From positions 539,396 to 571,987 of the forward strand of contig CANNBJ010000002.1 in the NCBI GenBank assembly GCA_947502835.1: 32,592 nucleotides of DNA. Direction: 5' to 3'. Below are positions 17,748 through 26,918 of the stretch, piece after piece; within the stretch, counting starts at the first letter, position 1, and every line of letters begins with the position of its first letter. Both the position numbers and the translations under genes were made by a program. The stretch comes from Bdellovibrionales bacterium (lineage in GTDB: Bacteria > Bdellovibrionota > UBA1018 > CAIMNF01). Under the pieces are notes generated by a model, which was not told the DNA's origin, searched no databases, and was given only the letters and a program-made list of their open reading frames with translations.

Positions 17748-20700
17748 TTAATGCTGGACTTGCCACTCCGGACTGCTGCAGATCCCGTACATCACCCGAA
17801 TCCATTTGTCTGTGTTGTTCGTCGTCGCGGTATTTCCGAGTGCGGTGAGGCCCGTGATCACGGCGCTCGATGGCGTTTGAAGTGGATAAAAAAGCTGGTA
17901 CGCCGTAGTCAGGGTCGCAGAGGCGGGTGCAGGAATCGTCGCAGGCAGTGTACCACCGAAAACTTTTGTCAGAATGGCATTCCTGGCCGTCGCATCGCTG
18001 AGGAGCGCATCACAGGCTTTAGCGACGAGTGCGAATCGGGCTGAGTTCAGCTGAGCAGGGAGCACTGCGCTCATTCCGCTGAAACATTGCTCATTCGAAG
18101 GAGAATAAGTGATTAAATTTCGACCCTCGTCCACAGCTGTAATTTTAGCTGCATAGGTGTCGCAGGCTCCCCCCAGGGAGGCTTGCGTGAGTATGTTGCT
18201 TGTGATTGCAGTATCGGCAGCTCCCCCTGCGCTGATGGGGCCGAATAAGTCGCGGAGCATGGAGTCCACATAGCGTCGATCCACCAAGCGAAGTTCGGAT
18301 TCAAAATTGATGCTTGCTGCGGGCGTATCGCCATTTCCAGTCGTGGTGCCGGAAGTGGTAAAAGTCAGAGTGCTTGAGGCTCCCGGGCTTGAGCTTGAAT
18401 TAAGTGCAAGTACCCTGAAAAAATAAGAAGTTCCGCTGCTCAGACTTGCAGTATGGGGCGAAGTGGCAGCGATGCCTGCGCCGGAAAGAGGAGTGCTCGT
18501 TCCGAGGTCCACCTTGTAGGACAAACTGATTCCTCCAGCAAGCGCTCCTTGTTTTACCCAGTCTTTGAGGAAGGTGAGCAAGGTGGGAGCAAGGGCAGTG
18601 GATACCCCCATGTGTCCTGAATTGATGATCTTGTAGAGTCCTGACTCCTCGGGATTAATGACATTGATGCGGGCGGTGCCAGGAAAGGTGTTGACCATCG
18701 TTCCGACCAGGGATTGGTGGGCCAAGTTTGCATCAGTGGATGCATGTTGGGACAGACGATAGCCAGAGCCTACCGTACCATTTGAAATACTATGGCAGCC
18801 GACGCAATTGGTTTTTAAGAATCCATAGAGTCCGCTCGACGTAAACGAGGTCAGGGACACGGTACTTCCCGGGGTCCAGGTCAGGATTGCGCTGTTATTC
18901 GTGACCGAACTCGCGGCAGCGGCGATCGGACTCTTTGGAGCTTCAATCGGAATCGGAAGGGTGGCGGGACTCGATTGAGCAGTGGCAGAGGAGTTTGAGA
19001 CGCTGATCCTGAAGTAGTAAGTTCGGCTGCCGAATAAGCCACTCACACTCTGGCCTGATGCGAAATTGCTGATCGAGGTGGAATTATTCAGGAGTAAGGG
19101 GTCGAGTCCGTAGGTAAGGGTCCCACTGGTGCTTGAGCCAGTAAAGGTCACCGTAGTGCTGTAGGTATCTGCAGGAGTGATCTGGGATCGGACAGGGCCC
19201 AGGCTCAAGATCGGAGTTGCAGGAGCGGTAATCAGGCTCCCGATCGAAGAAGACGTGCTTGCGGTGCTGTTATTCGCAGTTACACGATAAAAATAAGTGC
19301 TGCCGAGGCTGAGACCGGCCAGAGTGTGAGTCAAGATTCCGCTGAGCCGTCCTGAGGAGAACACATTCGTTTGAAATGAGGAATCTAGACTCCATTCGAC
19401 CAGGTAGGAATCCACGGTGCCTCCACCGCTTCCCGCTTGCCAGGTGATTGTGGCTGAATTTCCGGTGTTTACGCTGATCGTTGTGATGACTGGAGCGCTC
19501 GGAGCAAGAGGCGAGGTGAGAACGTTGAGAGTGTTGGAGGGCGCGGATGCGCCCGCGGCAGAGTTGGCATAAGCAACGAGATAGTAGCGGGTCGCAGGCT
19601 GCAGTGAGGAAATCGTTTGGGTGAGAGCTGTGATGCCGCTGATCGTGGTGGCTTGAGAAAGGTCAGAAAAGAGACTGTATTTTAAAGTGTAGGAAGTCGC
19701 TCCTGTGACTGCAGACCAATCCACTTTCACAGAGGACGCAGTCATCGAACCCATTCCCGCTGTAATCACCGGAGGTGCGGAGAGGGTTTGTGAGCTCAGC
19801 ACTGCGGAGCTGGCCGAGAGTGAGCCTGCGTTTGCCGTAACTTTATAAAAGAGAGTCGACCCGGCTGAGGCAGGGAGGGTCACAGTTGAGGTCACTGAAT
19901 TCTGCGTGGAACCGAGCGATGAGGTGGGTCCGTAGGCAATCGAATAGGTCGTACTGCTCCCATTGGTCGAGGTCCAACTCAGGGTGATGGAGGTTTCTGT
20001 GGCAACTGGGGTGATCGAAGCCGGGGCCACGGGTGTGGTGATCCATGAACTTTGAGACGCAAACGAGGAGGTTGCAGAATAGACTGCAGCGACCTCATAA
20101 AAGTACTGGGTGCCGGGATCAAGGGAGGTAAGCGCATAGCTCCTGAGGCTTGATGCAAGGGAGGTCGCGGTGGCACTCGCAAGCAGAGCCTGAGTTTTCG
20201 CATATTTCATGCGGAAGCCAGTGGGAGCACTCGCCCCCCCGCTTACCGTCCAATTCAGGGTTGCGCCGGATGAGGTGATGGAAGTTACAGACGAGAGCGT
20301 AGGAGCTCCCTGATTCAAGGTAGTTTGAAAAGAGAGTGGGACTGCGGAAGAAGTTCCGGCAGAGTTCTTAGCCGCAACCGAAACAAAATAGGTCGTACCG
20401 GGGGTGAGTGAAGAGAGAGTAAAACTCGTAGCGCTGACCGTGACCGGAGTGCCAGTGGGAGGATTGGTGGTTCCGGAAGTCAGGAGATATTCAGTGGGAG
20501 TGCCGCCAGTTTGATTTGGAGACCATGACAAAATGGCTGAATTTTGAGAGGGTACTGCCGAGAGGTTCTGTGGAATGCCGGGCGGACTGATCTGCGTGCG
20601 GAAAACTTGGGTGGTGGAGGGGGTGGAGCCCGAGGTGTTTTTCGCAATCACTTGGAGCGAATAACTCTGATCGGAGATCAACCCACTCAAGGTAATCGTG

Positions 20701-21809
20701 GAGCTCTGGGTGTTTTGAGTCGTCGGACTCGTTTGATTGACTTGGCCTAAGACTACATCATAGGAGTCCGCGCCTGGCACAGGTTGCCAGCTGAGGGTGA
20801 CGCTCGAGGAAGTGATGGTCATCGGTAGGGAGATGACCGGTGCACTGGGCCTCGTCTTGATCGGAAGGATGGCGGATGCGGTCTCGCGGGTGAGGTTTTT
20901 TGCAATCACCTGATAATAGTATTGGGTGCCCGGATTCAAGCCTTGAGCTAAGTAGGAGGTGGATGGAGTTCCGGGAACGATCGGACCCACCAGATTGCGG
21001 AGTCCGGGAAGGTTTGATTCGAGAGTGGGATTCACTCCAAACAGGATGAAAAAAGAAGTGGTGGATCCGGCTCCACTCCCGGCTCTCCAACTGAATTGGA
21101 TGGAGGATAAGTCTGCAACGGCAGTAAGGGCCGTGGGTGCAGGAGGGGCAAGATCCAGGGTTCGAAAATGGGCCACATCCGAATCGTTTTGACCGCTTGT
21201 GTTTTTTGCCCTGATATACAGATGGTACTCGGTTCCCGCGCTTAAGGAAGTGAGTGAAATGGGATTTGAGGGATTCGAAAGCAGGATGGGATTTTGAAGA
21301 CCAGGATCGGTGCTGTAAAAAAGTTGATGTTCGCTTGCGTTAGAGCCCGGGGTAAAGGGGATCTCAAGTGAGGTCTCTCGTGAGATCGGGGATCCGAAGA
21401 TGGGCTTTCCGGGAGCGGGACTCATCACGGTGAAGCTTCCGATCGAGGACGTGCGGAGTATTTGGCCGCCCGCCATTTCAGTGATTCGGTAGAAGTAGAT
21501 TGCTCCTGGAGAGAGGCCCTGAAGGGTATAGGGAGGAGTGAGGTTCGGGACGGATATTGCATTGGAGAGCGTGGAGGAGAGTGAGTATTCAAGAAGAAAG
21601 CTCGTTACGGGGAACGAGGTTTGGACCCCAATCGATGCATCGGTTGACCAATTCAGAAGTTGAGAGCTTTCACTGAGTTGCGTCGATTGAAGTAGGGTGA
21701 TTCCGGTGGCCTTCTGATCCGAAAAAACGAGTTCCCCTGGATTGCCGAACTTCGAGCAACCATTCAGAACGAGCGAAGTGAATGCAAGGAACAGGGATAG
21801 GCAATTCAT
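17748..21809 (-). CDS. Large lipoprotein with FN3-like repeats, embedded cytochrome c motif and PSD3-like domain
   Basis: A 1353-residue lipoprotein. The signal peptide ends in LVLNGC (lipobox, C18), and Ser at +2 suggests outer-membrane placement. About eleven FN3-like repeats of 80-100 residues follow, each with a W near strand B and a closing Y-x-Y/F-x-V-x-A motif. The eleventh repeat is interrupted after ILTWTPGSTVSL by roughly 95 residues holding CVGCH (1002-1006) and GHMG (possible Met ligand), ending LLTFLKDWVKQGAL as in planctomycete-type PSCyt1 cytochromes. The FN3 strands then resume (ISLSYKVDLG). The C-terminus, from ESELRLVDRRYVDSMLRDLFG, resembles PSD3 (DUF1587). It is the last gene of an operon; its ATG overlaps the DUF1501 stop by 4 bases. 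Function is unknown; surface electron transfer or substrate binding is inference. Confidence 0.85.
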   Translation of the reverse strand: MNCLSLFLAFTSLVLNGCSKFGNPGELVFSDQKATGITLLQSTQLSESSQLLNWSTDASIGVQTSFPVTSFLLEYSLSSTLSNAISVPNLTPPYTLQGLSPGAIYFYRITEMAGGQILRTSSIGSFTVMSPAPGKPIFGSPISRETSLEIPFTPGSNASEHQLFYSTDPGLQNPILLSNPSNPISLTSLSAGTEYHLYIRAKNTSGQNDSDVAHFRTLDLAPPAPTALTAVADLSSIQFSWRAGSGAGSTTSFFILFGVNPTLESNLPGLRNLVGPIVPGTPSTSYLAQGLNPGTQYYYQVIAKNLTRETASAILPIKTRPSAPVISLPMTITSSSVTLSWQPVPGADSYDVVLGQVNQTSPTTQNTQSSTITLSGLISDQSYSLQVIAKNTSGSTPSTTQVFRTQISPPGIPQNLSAVPSQNSAILSWSPNQTGGTPTEYLLTSGTTNPPTGTPVTVSATSFTLSSLTPGTTYFVSVAAKNSAGTSSAVPLSFQTTLNQGAPTLSSVTSITSSGATLNWTVSGGASAPTGFRMKYAKTQALLASATATSLASSLRSYALTSLDPGTQYFYEVAAVYSATSSFASQSSWITTPVAPASITPVATETSITLSWTSTNGSSTTYSIAYGPTSSLGSTQNSVTSTVTLPASAGSTLFYKVTANAGSLSASSAVLSSQTLSAPPVITAGMGSMTASSVKVDWSAVTGATSYTLKYSLFSDLSQATTISGITALTQTISSLQPATRYYLVAYANSAAGASAPSNTLNVLTSPLAPSAPVITTISVNTGNSATITWQAGSGGGTVDSYLVEWSLDSSFQTNVFSSGRLSGILTHTLAGLSLGSTYFYRVTANNSTASTSSSIGSLITAPATPILSLGPVRSQITPADTYSTTVTFTGSSTSGTLTYGLDPLLLNNSTSISNFASGQSVSGLFGSRTYYFRISVSNSSATAQSSPATLPIPIEAPKSPIAAAASSVTNNSAILTWTPGSTVSLTSFTSSGLYGFLKTNCVGCHSISNGTVGSGYRLSQHASTDANLAHQSLVGTMVNTFPGTARINVINPEESGLYKIINSGHMGVSTALAPTLLTFLKDWVKQGALAGGISLSYKVDLGTSTPLSGAGIAATSPHTASLSSGTSYFFRVLALNSSSSPGASSTLTFTTSGTTTGNGDTPAASINFESELRLVDRRYVDSMLRDLFGPISAGGAADTAITSNILTQASLGGACDTYAAKITAVDEGRNLITYSPSNEQCFSGMSAVLPAQLNSARFALVAKACDALLSDATARNAILTKVFGGTLPATIPAPASATLTTAYQLFYPLQTPSSAVITGLTALGNTATTNNTDKWIRVMYGICSSPEWQVQH

Positions 21810-23566
21810 GTGGAGGTGTGCCCTCCAGGCGGGAGTGTGGGATCGAGCACGAGTTTTCCATCACTGCCTTTAGTGACGAGTGAATGATCGTTTGGAGTGG
21901 GGGATGGGATCTCAAGAGCGGCCGCAATGGTGCTTGCGACCCGTCCGATCCTGAGGGGTTGCGGATCTGAAGGACTCAGGTTGTCAGCGAGACCCCAAGA
22001 GCCGAGATAGTCGTTGGTAGCTTGTCCGCCTCTTTGGCCTGAATCGTTTTTGATTTTTCCGACAAGCTTGATCCCGTTGATCATCCCGGAGTGAAGGGAG
22101 TAGTTCGAACCGTTGTAGCCGTGATCGGAACCAGTCATATCGGTCCGGGCGCTTCGATTGAAGTCTCCGGAAACCTGAATCAGGGTTCGATCAAACAAAT
22201 TCAAGGTTGAACCATTCGGGGCCGTTCCCGCGTTGACTGCCTTGAATCGAGTGATCAATTCATGGAGGCAAGCATAGAATGCACGGATTTGTTTGATCGT
22301 GACGATCGTTGAGGGAATCGCACCATAAAAGTGATGATCATTGTTGCCTGGATTTGCACCGGTTACGCCTCCCATGTGCTCGATCAGAATGTTCGCAACC
22401 GAAGTAAAGCCATTCGTGAACATGTACTCTGCAAGCGCCATTCCCTGGGCAAGGCTGTAAACCACCGATGAGTTCGTAAATGCCGCATTGAAATCAGTAC
22501 CAGTCCAGCGTGAGCCACCTGAATTGATTTGGAATGCATTGAGAGTGCTACTCGAGTTCGAGACAGGGTCAAGTTCAATGGGGAGAAAATGGTCGATCTT
22601 ATTAAACCCGGTGCCACCCATGATCGAAAGTTGAATCAAGAGTTTATATTTTGAGACCAAGGCATCGTACGTCCCAGCAAGATTCGTGATGTTTTTTGTG
22701 AAAATGGCTTTGGCATTTGCTCGCTGGGCATAGGTGGTCGGCAAGTACTTGTGGAGCAGGAGCGAGTCCCCGCTCATCGCCGAAAACAAATTATCAAGGG
22801 CAGAACTGATTGTGGTTTTTTCGAGTGAGGTGATCGAGCCTAGTCCCGTGAAGGGGGTGAGAGCCTTGGTGAGCGGGTTGGTCCAATCGAGGTCACCAAG
22901 GCTGAGCTCTGGAACTCCGGTTGCAGATTGATAGGCTTGAACCTTGTCATATCTCCACCCTTGAATGGCGGGGATCGGAGTATTCACTTGGTCTGCAAGA
23001 AGCCCGGTGATCGAAGGTTGGCCTTGCACGGGCTGGGTGGGCAGACGGCTGTCGATTTGGTGGGAATCGACCAACAGGTCTACTCCCATGATCATCATGA
23101 GATTTGAAGCCAAGGCATCCGAAAGGTTGATCGGCGTGCCTGCAGCAAAGCTCGTTCCCGACACAGATACTGTCGGAATGGATTTCGACCAAATGAGGGG
23201 CATGTTGATGCCCCCCAAGACTGGATTCGAGTAGCGCACGTCATTTACTGCCTGATAAATCAGGAACTGGGTGGTATTGGAGATGGTCCCTGTGATTTGG
23301 GTGCCGACACTTCGATTGGGGGTAAAGCCAGTGCCATGCTTTAGGGGTAAATCCATGTTCCATCTTGAAATTCCCATCAGCAGATGAAAATTGATGAACT
23401 TGTTTGGATTTGGATTTACTCCTGCCGCAAAGGCTTCGGAATTGCGGATCATCTCTGTTGCCATCGAGGCCACGAACATCTTGACCGGATTTAAGTAACT
23501 CACTCCCGCAAACCAGGCTGAGCGCTTTAGAAATTCACGTCGGGATGGATCCGTTCTTTTTTTCAT
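21806..23566 (-). CDS. Tat-exported DUF1501 family protein
   Basis: A 586-residue protein of the DUF1501 group (distantly alkaline-phosphatase/sulfatase-like). It carries a twin-arginine signal, SRREFLKRSAWFAG (8-21), so it is exported folded. The family block near the C-terminus is TLIQVSGDFNRSART followed by GSDHGYNGSNYSLHSG, matching the SGEFGRTP...DHW pattern of DUF1501. A conserved Ala/Ile-rich end (RVASTIAAALEIPSP) follows. Catalytic activity is unproven for the family. Known DUF1501 genes are usually paired with DUF1800 or with PSCyt/PSD cytochrome genes, and here the flanking genes are of the second kind. I chose the ATG at 23566 (GGGAG upstream, ATGA overlap with the preceding stop) over a TTG 12 bases further upstream. 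Confidence 0.85.
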   Translation of the reverse strand: MKKRTDPSRREFLKRSAWFAGVSYLNPVKMFVASMATEMIRNSEAFAAGVNPNPNKFINFHLLMGISRWNMDLPLKHGTGFTPNRSVGTQITGTISNTTQFLIYQAVNDVRYSNPVLGGINMPLIWSKSIPTVSVSGTSFAAGTPINLSDALASNLMMIMGVDLLVDSHQIDSRLPTQPVQGQPSITGLLADQVNTPIPAIQGWRYDKVQAYQSATGVPELSLGDLDWTNPLTKALTPFTGLGSITSLEKTTISSALDNLFSAMSGDSLLLHKYLPTTYAQRANAKAIFTKNITNLAGTYDALVSKYKLLIQLSIMGGTGFNKIDHFLPIELDPVSNSSSTLNAFQINSGGSRWTGTDFNAAFTNSSVVYSLAQGMALAEYMFTNGFTSVANILIEHMGGVTGANPGNNDHHFYGAIPSTIVTIKQIRAFYACLHELITRFKAVNAGTAPNGSTLNLFDRTLIQVSGDFNRSARTDMTGSDHGYNGSNYSLHSGMINGIKLVGKIKNDSGQRGGQATNDYLGSWGLADNLSPSDPQPLRIGRVASTIAAALEIPSPTPNDHSLVTKGSDGKLVLDPTLPPGGHTST

Positions 23567-25047
23567 GGGGCTCCCCAATCCGGTCTGATAAAGGCCTGTG
23601 AATTGATGATTTCGAGGATCAATGACTTGAGGCTTTTGCTGGTCTTCAGATTTTGTCCAAGCGCGATGACTTGATTGCGATGGTAAATTTGATCTGGGTT
23701 GAGAGAGGCTGCGGTTGGATTTGCCTGTGCCCTGACTTCCAGGTTTTCCAGGTTCACGCTGATGCCGGTAAAATATTTATAGTACTTGCTTGCCACACAG
23801 GCATAGAAATCATCTTGAGCGGCAATCGCCGTACCGAGAGCACCGATTCCATTGATGTCGAGATCAATGAGCGTTCGATTCGAATCGTAAGAGCGAAAAA
23901 AGAGCTTCCCTTTTGGCGCCCGGGTGTAAAAGAGTGGATCAGGAACTTTTGGAAAACTAAGATCAGTTCCGCCCTGATCGGGGGCAAAGGAGCCTGCGCT
24001 TCGATTGGCAACGAATTGGATGGATCCCAAATCATCCGGGCCTCCGCTTTTCACCGAAATCAAGTTCCTGAAAATGGCGGCTCCCCGATCCATCGACACA
24101 TGACACTGCAGGCAAGTTGACGAAAATCGGTAGGCAGAGGCATCCGGATATGTGGCACTTGAGATCGGGGTAATATCCGGGTAGTCAGAGCTTAAGACCA
24201 CAGGCAAACTCTTGCAGAAAAAATCCTGATAAATGTTTCGCATGAGACGTCGCCTGAGCAAGGTGGTACCGTTTTGAAGCATTCCTTGGTTCACATCCGC
24301 TGAAATCAGATAAGACTGGGTTCCGAAAAGTCCGGCACCTGTGGGGGCATTCATGTCTCGGGTCGCAGTATTGCTGGTTCCTACGGTGGACGCAGGGAGG
24401 TCTCTATCAAGCTTCCCTGAGGAATCGGGGTAGAGAGTGGCATTTGGCACAGCAGGGACAATTCCAAGCAGATCTCCTTGTTGAATATAGCTCACGGTGG
24501 TCAGCGTGGTATTTCCCGGGCCATGCGCTGAAAAGGCGGTGAATGGGCTTAAGAGTTGGTAGATTGGAGCGGAAGTGAGGGTGCGCATTGCCGTAAAAGT
24601 TTGATTCCCGGTTAGAATGGTTGAGAAGTCCGCACCAGGCTTCAGGGTGAAATAGGTAAATGCATTCGCGATCTCATAGGTGTCGATCAAATGGGGGATC
24701 GCCTGCTTTTGAATGGCATTGAAGTACTCGGGAGTTGCAATGAAACCCCGAGCAACTTCATGGAGTTTCTTTATGACCCGTGGATCTCCTGAAAGATTTG
24801 TCGAGGCCAGTGCGGCACCATTCAGGAGTGCAGCGCACGCATCCTTGGCGGCAGTGCTCCCGGAAGCTGCGGTTTTGATTGAGGTTAGCATCGGGTTGGA
24901 TCGATCTGCATAGGGAACGGGTTTTCCGGTGAGTCGCTCATAGCAACGGTAGTAGCGACGAAGTTCCACATCGTCCCCGTAGGCAAACTGTGCAAAAAGA
25001 ATAAATAAACTCCCGAGGCCTAGCGCCCGGAGCAGAGCCGATCCCAT
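23563..25047 (-). CDS. Exported cytochrome-like protein resembling PSCyt3/PSD2 (DUF1588/DUF1585)
   Basis: A 494-residue protein with a signal peptide (GLGSLFILFAQFAYG). The segment RRLMRNIYQDFFCKSLP, then CLQCH (312-316) and MDRGAAIFRNL, follows the R..L..LC..P / CxxCH..MD pattern of PSCyt3 (DUF1588). The later segment DDFYACVASKYYKYFTG and the C-terminal LKSLILEIINSQAFI resemble PSD2 (DUF1585). The CxxCH suggests covalent haem c. The N-terminal third (ELRRYYRCYERLTGKPVP) is not recognised. I start at the ATG at 25047 because it gives a clean signal peptide; the open frame extends 28 codons further upstream without plausible content. It is the first gene of the operon, with a TACAAT 7 bases before the ATG. 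Confidence 0.75.
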   Translation of the reverse strand: MGSALLRALGLGSLFILFAQFAYGDDVELRRYYRCYERLTGKPVPYADRSNPMLTSIKTAASGSTAAKDACAALLNGAALASTNLSGDPRVIKKLHEVARGFIATPEYFNAIQKQAIPHLIDTYEIANAFTYFTLKPGADFSTILTGNQTFTAMRTLTSAPIYQLLSPFTAFSAHGPGNTTLTTVSYIQQGDLLGIVPAVPNATLYPDSSGKLDRDLPASTVGTSNTATRDMNAPTGAGLFGTQSYLISADVNQGMLQNGTTLLRRRLMRNIYQDFFCKSLPVVLSSDYPDITPISSATYPDASAYRFSSTCLQCHVSMDRGAAIFRNLISVKSGGPDDLGSIQFVANRSAGSFAPDQGGTDLSFPKVPDPLFYTRAPKGKLFFRSYDSNRTLIDLDINGIGALGTAIAAQDDFYACVASKYYKYFTGISVNLENLEVRAQANPTAASLNPDQIYHRNQVIALGQNLKTSKSLKSLILEIINSQAFIRPDWGAP

Positions 25048-25054
25048 AGTTACA

Positions 25055-25060
25055 ATTGTA
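25055..25060 (-). promoter_or_regulatory. -10-like hexamer placed for a leaderless start of the cytochrome/DUF1501 operon
   Basis: On the minus strand TACAAT (25060-25055) is followed by 7 bases and the ATG at 25047, without a Shine-Dalgarno sequence. The -35 region is not convincing. Confidence 0.45.
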
Positions 25061-25135
25061 GAGGTTGACACCAGCCTAAGATAGTGAGGCAGTCCGGACA
25101 CCCCTGAAAATAGCCGACTCCAATCGTGCACAAGG

Positions 25136-25168
25136 CACCCCCACTCAAGATTATAGGGATTGGGGGTG
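25136..25168. repeat. Inverted repeat in the divergent region upstream of hutU
   Basis: CACCCCCA (25136-25143) and TGGGGGTG (25161-25168) are perfect inverse complements around a 17-base AT-rich loop. It lies midway in the 196-base gap between the divergent cytochrome operon and hutU. It could be an operator or a cruciform; no T-run follows. Confidence 0.45.
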
Positions 25169-25180
25169 TCGGTAAGTAGA

Positions 25181-25198
25181 TGTGTCTTTCAAGACACA
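25181..25198. promoter_or_regulatory. 18-base perfect dyad upstream of hutU, possible operator
   Basis: TGTGTCTT, a TC centre, then AAGACACA. The perfect 8-base half-sites end 45 bases before the hutU ATG, just upstream of the predicted promoter. That is a typical place for a dimeric regulator such as HutC or a GntR/LacI-type factor, but no regulator gene is in the window, so the identity is unknown. Confidence 0.5.
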
Positions 25199-25230
25199 GA
25201 TCGATTCTTTTAAGAGGCGCGAAACTACGC

Positions 25231-25236
25231 TATGGT
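25231..25236 (+). promoter_or_regulatory. -10-like hexamer placed for a leaderless start of hutU
   Basis: TATGGT ends 7 bases before the ATG at 25244. No Shine-Dalgarno sequence is present in between; AAGAGG further upstream is too distant. The -35 region is T-rich but not close to consensus. Confidence 0.35.
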
Positions 25237-25243
25237 TTGACTC

Positions 25244-26908
25244 ATGCAACACACCGACATTCACGCACCCAAAGGAAATCAATTAACTTGCCAAGGCTGG
25301 GTTCAGGAAGCCGCGATGCGGATGCTCATGAACAATCTTGATCCTGCTGTGGCTGAGAATCCCGATGATCTTGTGGTGTATGGCGGAATCGGAAAAGCCG
25401 CGCGGAACTGGGAGTCCTATGATGCCATCATCAAGACGCTGAAGTCGCTCAAGAACGACGAGACCCTTCTCATTCAAAGCGGAAAACCCGTGGCCGTGTT
25501 CAAGTCCCATGCGGATGCGCCGCGGGTTCTGCTCTCGAATTCCATGCTCGTGCCGAAGTGGGCCACCTGGGAGCACTTTCATGAGCTCGATCGGGCGGGT
25601 CTCATGATGTATGGCCAGATGACGGCCGGTTCCTGGATCTACATCGGCACCCAGGGGATCATTCAAGGCACCTACGAGACTTTTGCTGAAGCCGGACGCA
25701 AGCATTTTGGAGGGAGTCTTGCAGGACGCGTGGTGCTGACCGCGGGACTTGGGGGCATGGGTGGAGCGCAACCGCTTGCGGCTTCGATCGCAGGCGCGGT
25801 TTCATTGAACATAGAAATCGACCCCATTCGCGCAAACCGCCGCATTGAAACGCGCTATCTTGATGAACTGTATGAAAGCCTTGATGAGGCGCTTGCGGCA
25901 GTCGAACGGGCAAAAGCAAAAAAGGAAGCGCGCTCGATTGGAGTCATCGGAAATGCAGTGGATGTGCTGGAGGAGCTGCTCAAACGCAAGTTCCATCCCG
26001 ACATGGTGACGGATCAAACGAGTGCGCATGATGAATTGAACGGCTATGTGCCGCAGGGTCTTTCGCTCGAAGAGGCGGAAGAGATGCGCGCGGCTGATCC
26101 TGAAACGTACAAAGCCCGTGCGGTTGCAAGCATGGGGAAGCACGTAGCGATGATGCTTGAGTTCCAAAAGCGGGGATCGATCGTGTTTGATTACGGCAAC
26201 AATATCCGGGCGCAGGCGGTGAAAGCCGGAGTGAGTGATGCGTTCAAGTTTCCCGGATTCGTCCCGGCCTACATTCGCCCGCAGTTCTGCGATGGGAGGG
26301 GGCCGTTCCGCTGGGTTGCGCTTTCGGGTGATCCCGCCGACATCGCGGTCACCGATCAGGCACTGAAGGAGCTTTTCCCCGATCACGAAAGCCTGCATCG
26401 CTGGCTCGATGTTGCGGCAAAGCGGATTGCATACCAAGGGCTTCCTGCGCGGATTTGCTGGCTTGGATTCGGAGAGCGCGTGAAGGCCGGTCTTTTGTTC
26501 AATGAGCTTGTCAGGACCGGCAAAGTAAAGGCTCCGATCGTGATCGGGCGGGATCACCTCGACTGCGGTTCGGTCGCATCCCCCAATCGCGAGACCGAGG
26601 CCATGAAGGACGGGTCAGATGCGGTGGCGGACTGGCCGATCCTGAATGCCCTCATCAATTCTGTGAATGGCGCGTCCTGGGTGAGTCTTCATCATGGGGG
26701 TGGAGTGGGGATGGGATATTCCATCCATTCCGGCATGGTGATTGTGGCGGACGGAACTCCGGAGGCTGCAAAGCGGCTTGAGCGCGTGCTCACAAGCGAC
26801 CCCGGAATGGGAATCGTACGACATGCGGATGCGGGATATGAATCCGCAATCCAGAATGCCAAGACGAAGCTCCCCGAGTTCGGCGCGCGCATGCCGATGA
26901 TCAAGTGA
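25244..26908 (+). CDS. hutU: Urocanate hydratase
   Basis: HutU converts urocanate to imidazolonepropionate using tightly bound NAD+, the second step of histidine degradation in the cytoplasm. The 554-residue length is normal. Family blocks are [110 protein letters not shown] and [11 protein letters not shown]. It is followed 10 bases later by hutI. hutH, which produces its substrate, is not in the window. Confidence 0.98.
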   Translation: MQHTDIHAPKGNQLTCQGWVQEAAMRMLMNNLDPAVAENPDDLVVYGGIGKAARNWESYDAIIKTLKSLKNDETLLIQSGKPVAVFKSHADAPRVLLSNSMLVPKWATWEHFHELDRAGLMMYGQMTAGSWIYIGTQGIIQGTYETFAEAGRKHFGGSLAGRVVLTAGLGGMGGAQPLAASIAGAVSLNIEIDPIRANRRIETRYLDELYESLDEALAAVERAKAKKEARSIGVIGNAVDVLEELLKRKFHPDMVTDQTSAHDELNGYVPQGLSLEEAEEMRAADPETYKARAVASMGKHVAMMLEFQKRGSIVFDYGNNIRAQAVKAGVSDAFKFPGFVPAYIRPQFCDGRGPFRWVALSGDPADIAVTDQALKELFPDHESLHRWLDVAAKRIAYQGLPARICWLGFGERVKAGLLFNELVRTGKVKAPIVIGRDHLDCGSVASPNRETEAMKDGSDAVADWPILNALINSVNGASWVSLHHGGGVGMGYSIHSGMVIVADGTPEAAKRLERVLTSDPGMGIVRHADAGYESAIQNAKTKLPEFGARMPMIK

Positions 26909-26918
26909 GGAAAAATCG

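Noticed and set aside
17748-21809. FN3 region as DNA-level tandem repeats
   Set aside because: The repeats are visible in the protein pattern, but the nucleotide copies are too divergent to count as a DNA repeat array.
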